NCBI GenBank assembly: GCA_035578155.1
Contig: JAPWDM010000005.1
Span: 21,450,877 to 21,514,876 of the forward strand
Length of the DNA stretch: 64,000 nt
Direction of reading: 5' to 3'
From: Brachynemurus nebulosus
Taxonomy: Eukaryota > Arthropoda > Insecta > Neuroptera > Myrmeleontidae
Shown: in pieces, positions 51,262-63,715 of the stretch
How the letters are laid out: the number at the start of each line of letters is the position of its first letter
Position numbering within the stretch: the stretch's first letter is position 1
The notes under the pieces: model-generated
Seen by the model: only the letters and a program-made list of their open reading frames with translations
Told to the model about the DNA's origin: nothing
Database searches by the model: none
Translations under genes and position numbers: made by a program

Positions 51262-52524
51262 TGGGTGGTTCTACTTTTTAGGTCTCAACCATAAAAAGAA
51301 ATAGAGAAAGCCATTTAGTAGATTTCATGCGACTGGAATGTAGGAAAATTATCATAGATTCGGTATCTGCAGACCAGCAGCGCAGTTTCATATTAAAACC
51401 AGTATTTTTTTGAGAACTACTGAATCCAGACAGAAAAAAATTTAAATTAAATTTAAATTATAAAATTTAAATTATTATTTAAATAATATTTATATTATGT
51501 TCTCCTAATATCAATTTAAAAAAATAAAAAAAGTTGGATTTTTTTTGTCTGATTTGCGAAAAATTGGAGTGTGAAAGATTTAAAAAAAAAATTGGTTAGG
51601 AAAGTGACCAAATTGGTTGACCAAATTAATCAACTTAAAACTAAAAAATTTAGTTGATATAAAAACAAACACTGATATAATAAATATATACTTATTTTAT
51701 TATCGTATCCTTCGCCACTTTCATGTCTCCCATCGTCACATTCTACCGTGACGAAGGATTCACGCGTGACGAAGGAGACAATTTTCCAACAAAATCGTTA
51801 TTAATCGTGAACAGCGATCATTTGGATCGAAAACTTGAGTTTATCGTAAAGCTTACATTATTACAAATAATATTTACGTAAAAACGATTTAAAATTCGTA
51901 AAATACATACCAGAAAAAGTCGTGACGAAGGATACACTCAATAAACACACGCAGCCGGTCTTCTTGCTTGATGTAAAAAAAATGACAAGCTCTCTATGTC
52001 AATCACTTGATTTGATTTTCGCTTTATGTTCTATGGTCTTTGTCGTTTCGTTTCACCAAGAAACATGACCCTTTCACCTATTTTTTTTGAACTGATAGCA
52101 ATATTTCGCAGTCGTGACGAATGATACTCAAATTTTCGCGACAATTTTTCGTCACGCCAAAAAAAATAATTCTGCAGATAAATAAAATTTAACTTTCTAA
52201 TTACCATGCGTAACAATTTAGCTCTCTTGTTTATTTATAAAATTGTGTGGTTTCAGTAAACTTATTTTTAAAAAACGTTATAGTTCCAAGAAATACGTAA
52301 TAGGGACATGCGTTTTAGAACGGCAATAAAAGTTTGACACCATTTTTATAAAAAAAATTAAATCAAAAATTAAAGTAAATGCAGGTAGGCCATCTAAATA
52401 GGAGTTATTAACTTTATTTAAATAAAATAAATGACAGTATCTTGATTCTGTATACAGTTTTAACCTTCCTTATTGTGGAGAGAACTTTAATTTTTTGAAG
52501 GACCTATAAAAGTAGAATCACCCA
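51262..52524. mobile_element. TGGGTGGTTCTAC-ended TIR element
   Basis: TGGGTGGTTCTACTTTTTAG on the left and the reverse complement of TGGGTGATTCTACTTTTATA on the right, with TA outside both ends (51260-51261, 52525-52526). The interior repeats the phrase 'cgtgacgaagga' at least three times (51750-51775, 51922) plus 'ttcgtcacg' inverted at 52147. No transposase. A pogo-like origin is possible. Confidence 0.75.
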
Positions 52525-54510
52525 TATATATGTATATACATAGATACAGATTTAATATGAAATATTATTTTTGAATATTCTGAATTAAAAAGTTAACCTT
52601 AAAGTTGCCTATGATAGTGTCAGAATGGGTTACTTTTTTCATTGAGAAGAGAATCGACTAGAGAGAATGCTGTGTATACATTAAGAAATTGAAGCAAAAA
52701 AATTGACTGATGGGATTACTTTAATGGCGGTCAAACCATTAATTTAATGGTTTATCTAATATTTATAAACAAGTCTCCGTGGTTACAAGTTGGGCTTACT
52801 AAAATGGAGTCATGCTTCAAAATTTAATGCCTTGGGTATCTCTAAGAAATATATGTTAATATGTTCGATTCAGTGCTCAGTGACTCTTTTCAAGGCATGG
52901 AAATTTTAACATAGCTGTCAAACTTTTAATAATTTGACATTGTTTTTCCATTTTTCATTTTAATTCAGCATTGCAAAAAATATTGTGTGCAACACGTACA
53001 AAATTAATGATTTTTGCACTTGTGTTTGTCCAACTCGGCAAGCCTGATTAGATCAAATATACGACTCGTAAAAAAATAACAAAAAATTTGAACAGAAATT
53101 AAAAATATTGCCATTTTAATGAAAATATGGAAATGAAAAAATGAAATGACAATGAAATGATAATGGCAATATGGAAATGAAAAAATAAACATGGAAATAA
53201 AAAAATTTAAAATAATGGTGTTGTGCACTTTACCTCGGATATGTTAGCAAGTGTTTGTTTTAATCATTAAACATTGAACTATTTCACATTTAAAGAAACA
53301 GAATAATTTTACCTTCAATTAATTATTTGTTTTGCTAAGGTCGTCTAGTAGCTTTTGGCGTAATGTAAAGAAAATGTATGTCTCAGAGAAAGTAAAAATT
53401 TTCAATACTCAAAGGAAGATGGTACTATAATAACATAAGAAAACACGAAACAAGAACACCTAAAAGAATTTTAAACATATCAGAACGAACTAAATGAAAA
53501 TATATTGGTCCCAAAGTACCTAATACCTATCTAACTGGTCGATTCAGAAAATTAAAAGGCAATTCCATTCGAAAATACATTTTCGAACTAATTTTCCTTT
53601 AGCTGTAATAAATACAGTGTAACAGACATTGTAAAAATATTTCTAGAAAATCTGAGATTTTAATTAAATATTAAAATACTACTTATACTACGTCAAAATT
53701 TATGCGAGTTTAGTACGCACGTTCGGTCTATCTTACTTATTACTACTTTCCGTTATTAAATTGTACCTTGAAACAGTGGCGGATCCAATCACAGTTTTTT
53801 AATAATTTTAAAATGATGATGAAACATTTACATTTACGGTTCACTGTAAACCACGATAAAAATTCTAACCACCGCCTTAGATTCACCTTTGGTCCTACAG
53901 AACTAACTCTGGTAAAAATAGAAAGATCGGCATCGAAAACTTTTAATTTACTTCCAGTTTCATCATTCTATCATAGTCATCAAGTTAAATTTTTTTTTTT
54001 AAATCAAGCTTTATGGAGGAGAAATTTGAGTGTGAACTTTATTTTATATGGTCCAAATTACTTTATTTATCCCAGCAGCATTCTTGATGGCATTAAATTT
54101 TTGGTAGTTTCAAATTGGTACCTATATGTAGTAACTGTGCAACAACATGTCACTATTGACAGATCTCATTAGAATAGTAGAATAATGATAATAGAAATCA
54201 GTATACTTTTTAACGACTAGGAGCAAAATTCTTACGATTAAATTTTTGTTTTTATTCATTCAAAATTTAAAAAATCCTCACTTTTATTATGAATACATAC
54301 ACCTCTCAGTTAATTTCTGTCCTTGTTGACTACTAAAATCAAAACAAATCTATGGAAACAATAAATTTTAAAATTTAAACAATCAAAATAAATTTTAAAA
54401 TTTAAACAATTGAAATCACATTTAATATGCATTTAACTGGCATCAAATACTTGTATTTGTATTGTTTTAAAGCCAACTATCCGACATAAATTACTTTATG
54501 CTAATCCTAA
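52525..54510. other. AT-rich unassigned intronic sequence
   Basis: CAGTGGCGGATCCAA at about 53775 has the form of a hAT terminus without a visible partner. The 134-codon open frame at 53768-54172 starts within it and has no recognisable domain; not called. Confidence 0.35.
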
Positions 54511-55312
54511 CTAATATTATAAATGCGAAAGTGCGTTCGTTTGTTTGTTTGTTTGTTTGTTTGTTTGTTTGACTGGCTTTCACGCCTAAACAGCTTAACT
54601 AATTAACTTAAAATTTTGCACAGACGTATTTTGCGGAACAGAGACGGTTATAGGCTACTTTTTATTCCGAGAAAATATATAATTCCCGTTGGAAAATGTA
54701 TTTTATACTATTAAACGAGCAATGTTTTCATTTGTTACTAATTAAATGTATTTTACATTTTACAATATTAATAAATATTTCTATAGATACCACCAATAAT
54801 AAATAATAATATTTCTACCGACGACTACTATGAAATTACTTATTTACTGTTCAAAATATTATTTGTATCCTATAAGGAAATAAACAACCGGTAACTATCC
54901 AGTTATCGTCAATTAGTATATCCACTATTTTTAACAAATTCCGTACAGATGAAATCTCCACCGGGCTGGGGTCGGTCACCCTAATATTTAAATTATAACA
55001 ACGGACAATTGATTAGCATATTGTTAATAGAAAGAAAAATATACAACGATAAACATAGGTTACTTTCGACCCCGGGAAAATATCTAAATCCTGTGGGAAG
55101 TCTTATTCCCGTGGGAAAATATATTTAGAATGATATAAAAAAAGAATGTTAGGGTCTATTTTTTATCCGGGAAAAATATTTCTGTGGGAAAACTCCCCAA
55201 ATAAAATAAGTAACAGCTCTCAATAGCGACGTGATGAAAGTACACCTTATACGTTTTAACTAGATGTCATAATTTCAAAAGCCACGCGAGCGAATCCGCG
55301 GGTAAAAGCTAG
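54511..55312 (+). mobile_element. Helitron-like non-autonomous element
   Basis: It begins 'ctaatattataaatgcgaaag', followed by a (GTTT)n run (54537-54570) and 'ttcacgcctaaacagctta', and ends '...ccgcgggtaaaagCTAG'. This is the arrangement of the microsatellite-bearing Helitron-like elements widespread in Lepidoptera and Hemiptera. 'Cccgtgggaaaatat' phrases recur in the interior. No coding sequence and no target duplication, as expected for that class. Confidence 0.7.
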
Positions 55313-56645
55313 TAGACAATAAACCATAAAAGTTTTCACTTCGGTCGTTTTTTTTTCCAAAATCAGCACACCATAGACCAGTGAACATATTATACATTAT
55401 ATTATATAGACTGATAATATAAATGTGTAATTGAAGTAACCACATACGATCAAGTTCCGACCTTAATAGTATTCTGTTATATAGTAATGGATTTGTATCC
55501 GTAGTTACGGTTTCAAACAATTATTGTCAAAATATAATATTGATAATAAAATTTTACTTTTTTAAGAAGAAACTGCAAAATTTTAAAAGAAAAAAATTGG
55601 TATTCGCTTTATTTTCAAAATACGTACGTATACAAATTATGTGCTGCAATAATTATAGTCGCATTTGCTCAAAAATTGACATTATATTATTTCATTAAAT
55701 TTCACCCATCTCACCCTTGTTGCAAAAAAATGCCTAGAAACTGGCTTTACGCTTTGTCTAGTAGTATAATGTAATATAGTGTTCATCGGTCTGTGCAGCA
55801 CACTCATCACTTTGTCGCAACCGTCTAACCTTCTTAATGTTAAAAATAATTTAACATACCTACCTACTGTTTTATTATAATTCATGAGTAAATGAAAACC
55901 AAAAAAAAATTAATTTATTTTCTAAAAAGTCATAAATAAAATTTTATTGTAGGATTGGGTCGAGGATTAGTACCACATAATTGAAAATCCCCTACTGTTT
56001 TTCGTTTTTCTTTATTATTAACTATAAAACATATTTCTCTTTTTTTTTGGCGATTGTTGGCCATTAAATTAATATATGGTTATAATAATATTCTCCACTC
56101 CCCTCCCGCCCTGGCTTGTTAACATTTCTTTTATGACGTTTAATAATCCTTTTCAATAGCTCGTTAGAGGTCGTTACAATAAAATTTATTACAATTTAAT
56201 GGTTTGGACTTTCAATTTATTTCACTGGTATCTACAGGTTTCAATGTTCTGATCTTATTATTTGAAGAGAAAGTCTTTTGTAATGTAACAAATGTGTTAA
56301 TATTGCGTAATATAATAATTTTAATGTCAGAATTTCAAGGTAATTAGAGTATGTCTGACCGACATAGTTTAAAATTATTTTTCGAAATTAATTAAAAATT
56401 AATATTTTTAACTGACTGAAAAATTAAATAGGTATTCATTTTGAAGATATTAAGTAATTAAGAATTGATGATTAAGTGTATAGATAAAAGGCTTGTTTTC
56501 ACAATTTTTATTGACATAAAATTCAAAATTTCTTTTTCGTAAATAATTTATTTGTTTATGTTACAGATCAACGTACTACAATTATAGGACTCAAAAATTT
56601 TGAATCATAATTGGTAAAGAGAATATTCAAAAATAATATGTAAAA
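55313..56645. other. AT-rich unassigned intronic sequence
   Basis: No exon, RNA gene or paired repeat recognised. Confidence 0.4.
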
Positions 56646-56820
56646 AAATAAAGGGAACATTAAAAGTAATAAGTCATCAGGAAAGAAAATAATTTAAAAA
56701 TTGCGCTACCGATTTCGAAGGAGCATATGCTTCCGAAACCGGTTGCGCAATTTTTAAATTAATCTTCTTATTATTTTTTTCTTTCCTGATGACTTATTAC
56801 TCTTAATGTTTCCTTTATTT
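56646..56820. repeat. Foldback (hairpin) repeat
   Basis: The two halves are close inverted repeats (AGTCATCAGGAAAG with its reverse complement at the far end; AATTGCGC and ACCGATTTCG-type blocks at the centre). Arms are about 75 bp around a short GCATATGC loop. Both outer sides continue as 'aaataaagg' and its complement. It may be a small MITE. Confidence 0.8.
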
Positions 56821-57117
56821 CACTATTACATTATCTAAACCTTTATAATATGTAAAAAAAACTCGCGTTACATTTTCGTAACTGTTCACATGGTTTGCGG
56901 TCATTCGACATCAAAACCGTATTATTGTTGGCAAATCAACTAGCAGTGTTGTGACGCCATCACACAAAATGCAACAGTTAAAGCTACATTGGACGTATTT
57001 AGTTTTCTGCCTCGTTTCCTTTTTGTTATTTTTAAATCTTTTATAAATTTAACTTGAAATTGTACGTCTAATTTTGTTTCATTTGTTAATAACATTACAT
57101 AAATTATTTAAAGTGTA

Positions 57118-57695
57118 CACTGAGAAAAAATTACAGTAAAAATTATGGAGCTGCCTCCGGTAAACCAGGCTCAAGTGACCAGTCAGTAGGAAATTATCAA
57201 GCAAAAATATAAAAAATGCCTTTCAAACATTATTTTTTAGGATTCATTTGAAAATTTTCCCTGTAAAACTTAAGAATTTTTCCTATATAGCTCCGTAAAA
57301 TTCGATGGGTTAGTAAAATTTCAAGTGGATACCAGGAAAATTTACTTAATTTTTGTAAAATTATACTAGACATAGAAGAATTTTTACGGAGCTACAGTGT
57401 AATTTTTACTAAGCTGAAAGGTAGACGCTATTTGTTATTTCTATTTTCTTCTTGAAACCTGTCTTTCAGCATCTCTCTCACACAAGCATCACACACAACT
57501 GACGATAAACAGTTATGTGTAACATCCACATAAGGTCGAGTTTGATGCATTGCAAAACAATTAGTAGAGGTATTTTTAGATGATCACACGGAATGTTATT
57601 TAGTTTGTAGTAAAAAATATTCATTGTGTGACCGTTACCAGTTCAGTAGCAGCGAGCCATGGTAGTGAGTGGATGTACACTGAGTGGAGTGTTAT

Positions 57696-57734
<39 letters not shown>

Positions 57735-58242
57735 AAACTATTTAATGGACTTTACATTTAAAACAAAGAATTGTTATTTGTATTTCATGAATTGTTGTTT
57801 ATTTTTTATTTTAATTGTTGTATGTTTTTTATATGTATTGATGTTTATTGAAACATGTTTTTCCACAAATATTAAAAAACCCCAGAACATTTTTTCAATA
57901 TTAATAATTTGATTTTAATCCTTACCCTTCTATCAATATCTTTTTAAACTATTTTAATTCAATTATTTATTAATATTTATTAATATTTATTAATAAATAA
58001 AAAAAAAAAACTTTATAAATAATACGGTAAGAGAGTAGAATTTTTCCTGTACAGCGCCGAAATTTTTACGGAGTCACAGTGTAATTTTTACTGTGCAGTC
58101 AAATTTTACGGACCCAGAGGGTAAATTTTACTATACTCATCGTACTTTTTCCTTTGCCTGTCACTTATGCCCGCATTACCAGAGAGCTCCGTAATTTTTT
58201 ACTATAAATTTCCGTAAAAATTACCGTATTTTTTTCTCAGTG
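57118..58242. mobile_element. CACTGAG-ended TIR element
   Basis: CACTGAGAAAAAATTACAGT on the left pairs with the reverse complement of the right end CACTGAGAAAAAAATACGGT, with TA outside both ends. The interior contains repeated 'ttttacggag' and 'cagtgtaatttttact' phrases and a 38-nt poly-T near 57690. No transposase. End style resembles the CACGGAG family (A-C) without interior similarity. Confidence 0.8.
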
Positions 58243-60380
58243 TACCTAATTTAGGAATTAACTAATTTTGTTTAAATGTAGTCATTTTGCAGTCGACTAT
58301 TTTACTCTCTACTGAATAACTGTAATGATGTTTTTTTAAATAACGAAAATTTAACTGAATAATTCTTTTTTTGTATTAAGTTTCTGTTTCTGTATCCATT
58401 TGCTTGACTTTTTACTTTTATGTTACGTCGAGATATTATTTATATCCTTGAACTTTTTTTTAAAAAAAAGAGTAAGTCAATAACTGACTTCAAAGAAAAT
58501 ATCGTTTTTGAAAGTTACACATGTTACTCTATTCATATATTCGATTAAAAATTTAATCGATTAATCAACTATTTTATGCTCGATATTTTCAACTAATGAC
58601 TAAATAAGTATGTTTTTATTTCGCTAATTCTCAAATCACCTAATATTACATTTATACGGTAAATTTTAGAATTTACTGTGAAAACTGGCCCCTCGATATT
58701 TTTTGTAGTTTTATTTTGTAACATTCACGCAACTTATGTCTTATATTATTTAAATCAAATTACGTAGTCAAAAATTACCGGTACCTAATTACGTTAACGT
58801 AAACACGAATTAAGAAAAAAAATATTTTGGTAGATTTCTTGAATTAATTAAAAAGTTTTAATTATTAAAATTACCTACCGTAATTGCTCATAACTTTTTT
58901 CATTTGATTGCACACCTACGCGACTCGAAAATACAATTGAACAAAATAAAATTTATAATTAATAAAGTTAACAACAACGAAGAAGATAATAAAATTGGGA
59001 GTTAAATAATTTTGCAACTATTATTTTGTATACGCAAATGTTTTGCCTTGACTTTTTTATCTTCTCGCTATGAAAGTATTTCATTAAGAAATTTTGTTGT
59101 GCTTAATTATGTATGTATGTTTGTAGCTCTATTGTAAACGGTATATGAATCTGACATAAAAACATTTAGTTTGCATACAACAAGTTTATTTATAAAATAG
59201 CAGTATGAGACATTATCGTAAAATGTTATAATTTATTATAACTTTTGTAATCTAATAATCACTAATCAGTGTGTGTATTTTATAATTTTTTTTATATCTT
59301 ATTTAAAGGCTAACTTTTAGAAAATAATAAAATTTTTATATTGTCCAAATACTTCGGCGAATGTAGTGAATTATGATATGTGTATGTGTTTTAGTAATCA
59401 TCCTTGCTTCTTAATAACCTGGTCTTTTTTTCCTATTTGATAAAAAGTTCACAAAAGAAAAGAAACTTCTATGGATGAATACATAGTGTCAGAAAAATTG
59501 TGAACAAAACTAGTATCAAAAGCTTAAAGGGCACCAATTCATTTGTCATATTTATTCTTGTTTTGAACAAACGTATTTCACTACAATGCAATGTAAAAAA
59601 CAGTTTACAACATTTTTTTCATAAAATATTAACACTATGAGGCCCGAGTACTTTCATAGTAAACTTCCCTGGAAGCCGGAAATATTTAAGAAAAAAAACT
59701 TTATATAAACAAATACATAAAATAAAATGATTCAAACACTGAATAGATTCGACACAGTTCAACATGTATGTGTAAAACTGTAAACATACGTACGTGATAC
59801 GTACATACTACATATACACTGACATTCAAATCAATTTTATTTAAATCCGTTTTTTATTTTATTTACATCCGTTTGAAGAATGATGATAAACATCGCACAC
59901 ATAATGCGTAACCAACTAATCAATTAATCATTGATCGCAGTTGGCCTCTGGGGATGTTTTGTTTGGTTTCGGATGCCGAAACCATGGGACTGAAAGTGTT
60001 AATAAGACATCTCCCAATTTTTTGATATTCGAAGTCCCTCGTATGTTCCAGCTTATCTCTGGGCATTTTTACAATGCCACTCTCATTCAAAACTACTCAA
60101 TCCTTCTTATATGTCATGAAAATTGAAATTTTTTTAAAGGATTTAATTCCTCAATTTCTTTACTTTTTTCGAATTGTTATGGTTCACTGAGATTTTACAT
60201 GTTAGTTCTATAAAAAAAATTCTTTAAAATTTTTTCAAATGATTATTAGGGCAGCTAGAGCGCCAGCCATTTGGAAACTTATGGAGTGACACGCTCCAAT
60301 AAATGCCTTCTAGAGTTGCCATTTTTGTCTACATATTACAAGGAAAATATGTTAGAATACTTTGAGGTCGTAGTAAATAA
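58243..60380. other. AT-rich unassigned intronic sequence
   Basis: No supported gene or repeat pair. Confidence 0.4.
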
Positions 60381-60810
60381 GACCCAAGACACACGTACCA
60401 CGCGACCACCACTTTTTTGTCGTTGTCGTGTGGTTGTACTGTCGTTCGTGTGCTTTAGACGACCACTTGCGAGCCACTTTTTATTAGTGGCCGAGTGACG
60501 TACAATCACTGTTGGACAACATCAACGCCACCAATATTGTCTTGAATATACAGTGTACTACTGGTACCTACTTATGTATCTATCGCTTATAAGTCGTCCA
60601 CTGGTCGCAAGTTTTGGCCACTCACAGCGACACCCAGCGATAGTCGACGACACATTGCGACAGTGTTCGACTACGACGACAAGTTGTGGTCCGTGTGTCT
60701 TGAAATGTTGTGTTTCCATAAGAAAACTACATGCGTACATAACCGGCCACAGAGCAGCCACTATTTTGTCGTTGTCGCGTGGTCGTCGCATGGTACTTGT
60801 GTCTTGGCTC
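60381..60810. mobile_element. GC-richer Harbinger-style MITE
   Basis: The ends are GACCCAAGACACACGTACCA and the reverse complement of GAGCCAAGACACAAGTACCA. TAA flanks both sides (60378-60380, 60811-60813), suggesting a PIF/Harbinger-type 3-bp duplication. 'ttgtcgttgtcg.gtggt' occurs near both ends. Open frames on both strands in this GC-richer block have no transposase motif. Confidence 0.82.
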
Positions 60811-62029
60811 TAAAATGACAAATCTTAATTAGCATCAGTATCGGTATTATCAATAGTATTGGTAACTACGTAAAAATATACGATCGTGCAGAAACTGTAC
60901 GATTGTCCACCATATTAATTTCTCACTCTTATTGAATAAAGGTGTCCAATTCTTCACTCTTTTAGAAAGGACTGTAAATCAATTTTCGCTTATCTTCTTC
61001 CTTTCTTAAATTTTATGTTTAATATCAGGCTAAAATAAAATAGAACACATCTGAAAACAGTTAGTAAAGAAATTTTTTTAGCTTTTAGTGGGCCTCAGTT
61101 TAGAGTGGCAAATACTTCAATTAATGTAGATTCAGGTGCTTCCTTTGTTTTTTTTCCCATTCTACTATCATAATTTATGCACTAAAATTTCTGTCTTCTT
61201 GTAATTTAAGTCAAATAAAGATAATAGATAAAATTTAATATACTCAAGAGCAATGACTGATACTAATTCTTTTTTTGAAAAAGTAAATAACAATTTAAAA
61301 TTTATCAAACAATATTTCGTAAGAATATGTTCCAATTTTATTTTTTGAAAATTGTTTTCGTTGTCTAATGTATTGTATTTAATATCTTATATGCATAAAA
61401 GTAAAAATAAAAAAAATATTTTTTCGCTCAAATAAACGTTAATTTAAAAATATGTAGGTATCATATATAAAAATTAAAAAAAAAAAAAACTTTTTTTATT
61501 TTTAAGTTTAGAAACAATAGTATTTTATGTATAACAAGAATCATTTTTTCCCCAACTATTAGTATAAAGGTTTTGTTTCTAAGCACAGTCTGTTCAAATA
61601 TGCTTGAACTTAGGGTTTGATTTCGCCGGAACGCTTTTAAAAAATTTTTTCACAAAAAATCCTCAAAAAATAAATTGACGAGCAAAAAAGGTTGTTTTTG
61701 CTAAAAAGAAAGCTATGGGCAAAAAAGTGGTTGTTTCCTCTAAAAATGACGCTAACGAAAAGCAAAAAAACGCTGTCCTTTAGGTCTTAGTTTTCACTTA
61801 CTGTTAGCTGTGGCTACCCTAAGGACACCGATCAGAATAAAAATTCTAGAACCAGCCGGACCGTTCCGGTAAAAAACAAAAATCCCTGAGAAAGGCTGGA
61901 ATGCCGTTCGAGGTGCCAGAACATCGTTCCGTCGCGTTCCAGCTGAAATTAAGTCCTGTTTGAATAGTTGAATGGAAAACAGAGGAAAATAAACTGATTA
62001 TAATGATCCATACTGTATAAAACACAGAA
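60811..62029. other. AT-rich unassigned intronic sequence
   Basis: No supported feature; many A/T homopolymers. Confidence 0.4.
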
Positions 62030-62300
62030 TATGTTAAATAAATACCCCTGTCGCAGCATCCTGCATAATATAGCGAATTTCCGTTTATAAAAAATAGTTT
62101 TTCTCTTAAACTAGTTGACATAGAGAAATAGTTTAAAGACCTTTTTTATGTAATTTTTTCTCCTCTTTTAAATGGTATAAAAAAATTTCGCAAAAACTTT
62201 TGAATAAGTGGAAAAACTAATTTTTTGCAATTCTGGGTGACGAACTCATCCAAGGGTTTGGGACTTGTAATGTTTTCACCAAATTGGATACTATATAAAT
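62030..62300 (-). repeat. Old dispersed repeat, copy b (inverted)
   Basis: Opposite-orientation match to about 2063-2370, including 'tacccctgtcgcagcatcc', 'atttccgtttataaaaa' and 'ttttttctcctctttta'. Diverged and non-coding. Confidence 0.65.
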
Positions 62301-63061
62301 TTTAGGATATATATAAATTTTAGTGAATATTATTTTCGGTTTCTAGGGACCTCAAAACAAATTTCTGCCATAGTCCCGGGCTCAAATCGCGTCATGACAG
62401 TGACTGTAATAGCTGAATTCCATTCTGGAAATTCGCTAAAAAGATAAATCATAATACTAACAACCACTGCAGCTCTGTTCTTCTAACTTAAATGTAGGCG
62501 GTATAAATTGATGGTTTCTTTTAATAAAAACCAAGTGTACTTTAATTACCTAGGAATATAAAGTACACTGTTTTAGTGCTGCTTAATAGTCACGCCAAAT
62601 TTGTTTTTATGATAGTTTGTGAAAAAATCGAATATATTTTTATTGTTCTAAATTCACAAAATTTCATTAGTATTCCAAATAATAGCTTAGCGCGTGTATC
62701 CCAGATTTTTTTTTTTAAATTTCACAGTAATTATGTTAAAATGTTTTTAGACTATGTACGCGAATATGATTTGAACAGTTGTATTATAAGGAAACTCGTC
62801 TTTGTCACACAGTACCCAATACCAAAGTGCACTTTTTATTTACCCCTGTAAAACTTAAGTTTTTAAATAAAACTTTTCTAATTTTGACCAAACTTTTATT
62901 GTTTTGTGTATTTTAATTGTAAAAACAATATGATAGTACCTACTGGTCTTTCTTTAACAAAAAATTTTATTCTTGATAATAACTTTTCTTTTATGCAAAA
63001 GTGTTTCATATTACCTACATTTGTTTTCTCGCGTTAATCGAATTTTCTTCAGATTTTTCTC
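62301..63061. other. AT-rich unassigned intronic sequence
   Basis: No supported feature. The 91-codon open frame at 62576-62851 has no recognisable domain. Confidence 0.4.
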
Positions 63062-63137
63062 TACTAATATTTTTCTCTTTGTTTTACAGGTGAGAATCTA
63101 TTTAAATTCGTTGTAACGTTACGTTGTTCTGGTAAGT
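63062..63137 (+). promoter_or_regulatory. Candidate recursive splice site with short cryptic exon
   Basis: A TACTAAT branch-point match (63062-63068) is followed by the pyrimidine-rich tract TTTTTCTCTTTGTTTTACAG ending at 63089, then GTGAGA at 63090. The AG|GTGAG junction could act as an acceptor and at once regenerate a donor. A strong donor, CTG|GTAAGT, lies 42 nt downstream (63132). Known recursive sites in insects often have such a short downstream exon. Joined to the phase-0 exon at 31651-32031, the 42-nt segment hits TAA at its ninth codon; one other frame (starting at 63092) is open throughout, so an ordinary 42-nt exon in another phase or transcript is the alternative. Confidence 0.5.
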
Positions 63138-63604
63138 AGAAAACATTTTAAATGCCTCTGTTGTAAATTAATTTTTTTATTGCCGCATATCTATTTCTAC
63201 ACGACCTCGTGTGTTCACGGCACAATAAGCAAATAAATTTTCACATGTTATATACACTCCATCTAAGTGAGTTAGTGACTGCGGTAGTTGCGCTTGCTGG
63301 AGTATTTTATCATAGATACAGTAAAAAGAATCGTTAACTTATTAAAAAGCTGCACTATTTAAAAATTTTCAAAAAATAAAACAATTTTTTTTTTTACATT
63401 AATAAATTGCTTAGATTATTAAAATTTCAGCCTAAAAATTTCATGGTTATTTGAAGAATTCGAAAATTAGCAGGTAAAGTAATTTATAGCGTATGTATTT
63501 TTACATAAATAGGCGTAATTATTTTGCAATTAGAACGCTGTTTCAAACTCTCGAATATTTATTTAAGGATTTAATTGCTAAAAGGTGTTAACTTAAACGG
63601 TATC

Positions 63605-63715
63605 GCGACAAAACGTACCAGCGACAAAACATACTAGCAACAAAACGTACCACTTGGGTCAATATTTACCTGTGAAGGGTTTTATTGTTTATTAGTACCC
63701 CGACAAAACGTACTA
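63605..63715 (+). repeat. 16-bp tandem repeat plus one displaced unit
   Basis: Three head-to-tail 16-bp units of GCGACAAAACGTACCA type (63605, 63621, 63637) and a fourth (CCGACAAAACGTACTA) starting about 63700 after a 47-bp gap. Could be the subterminal repeats of a transposon that continues beyond the window, or a small protein-binding array. Confidence 0.8.

Larger units (their letters stand above)
32032..63089 (+). other. Probable very long first coding intron
   Basis: It begins with the donor GTTAGT right after the phase-0 exon. Over the next 31 kb I found no + strand segment with coding composition between convincing splice sites; the space is filled with transposons and AT-rich DNA. 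The interval is an inference: the true next exon could be a short one that I missed, or lie beyond the window. The end given is the candidate recursive acceptor. Confidence 0.45.

Noticed and set aside
53768..54172. 134-codon + strand open frame
   Set aside because: Begins inside a hAT-terminus-like motif and has no domain or repeat-family support as coding.
60271..60813. Three open frames on both strands around a GC-richer block
   Set aside because: They fall in a TAA-flanked MITE, and openness is due to lower AT content; no transposase motif.
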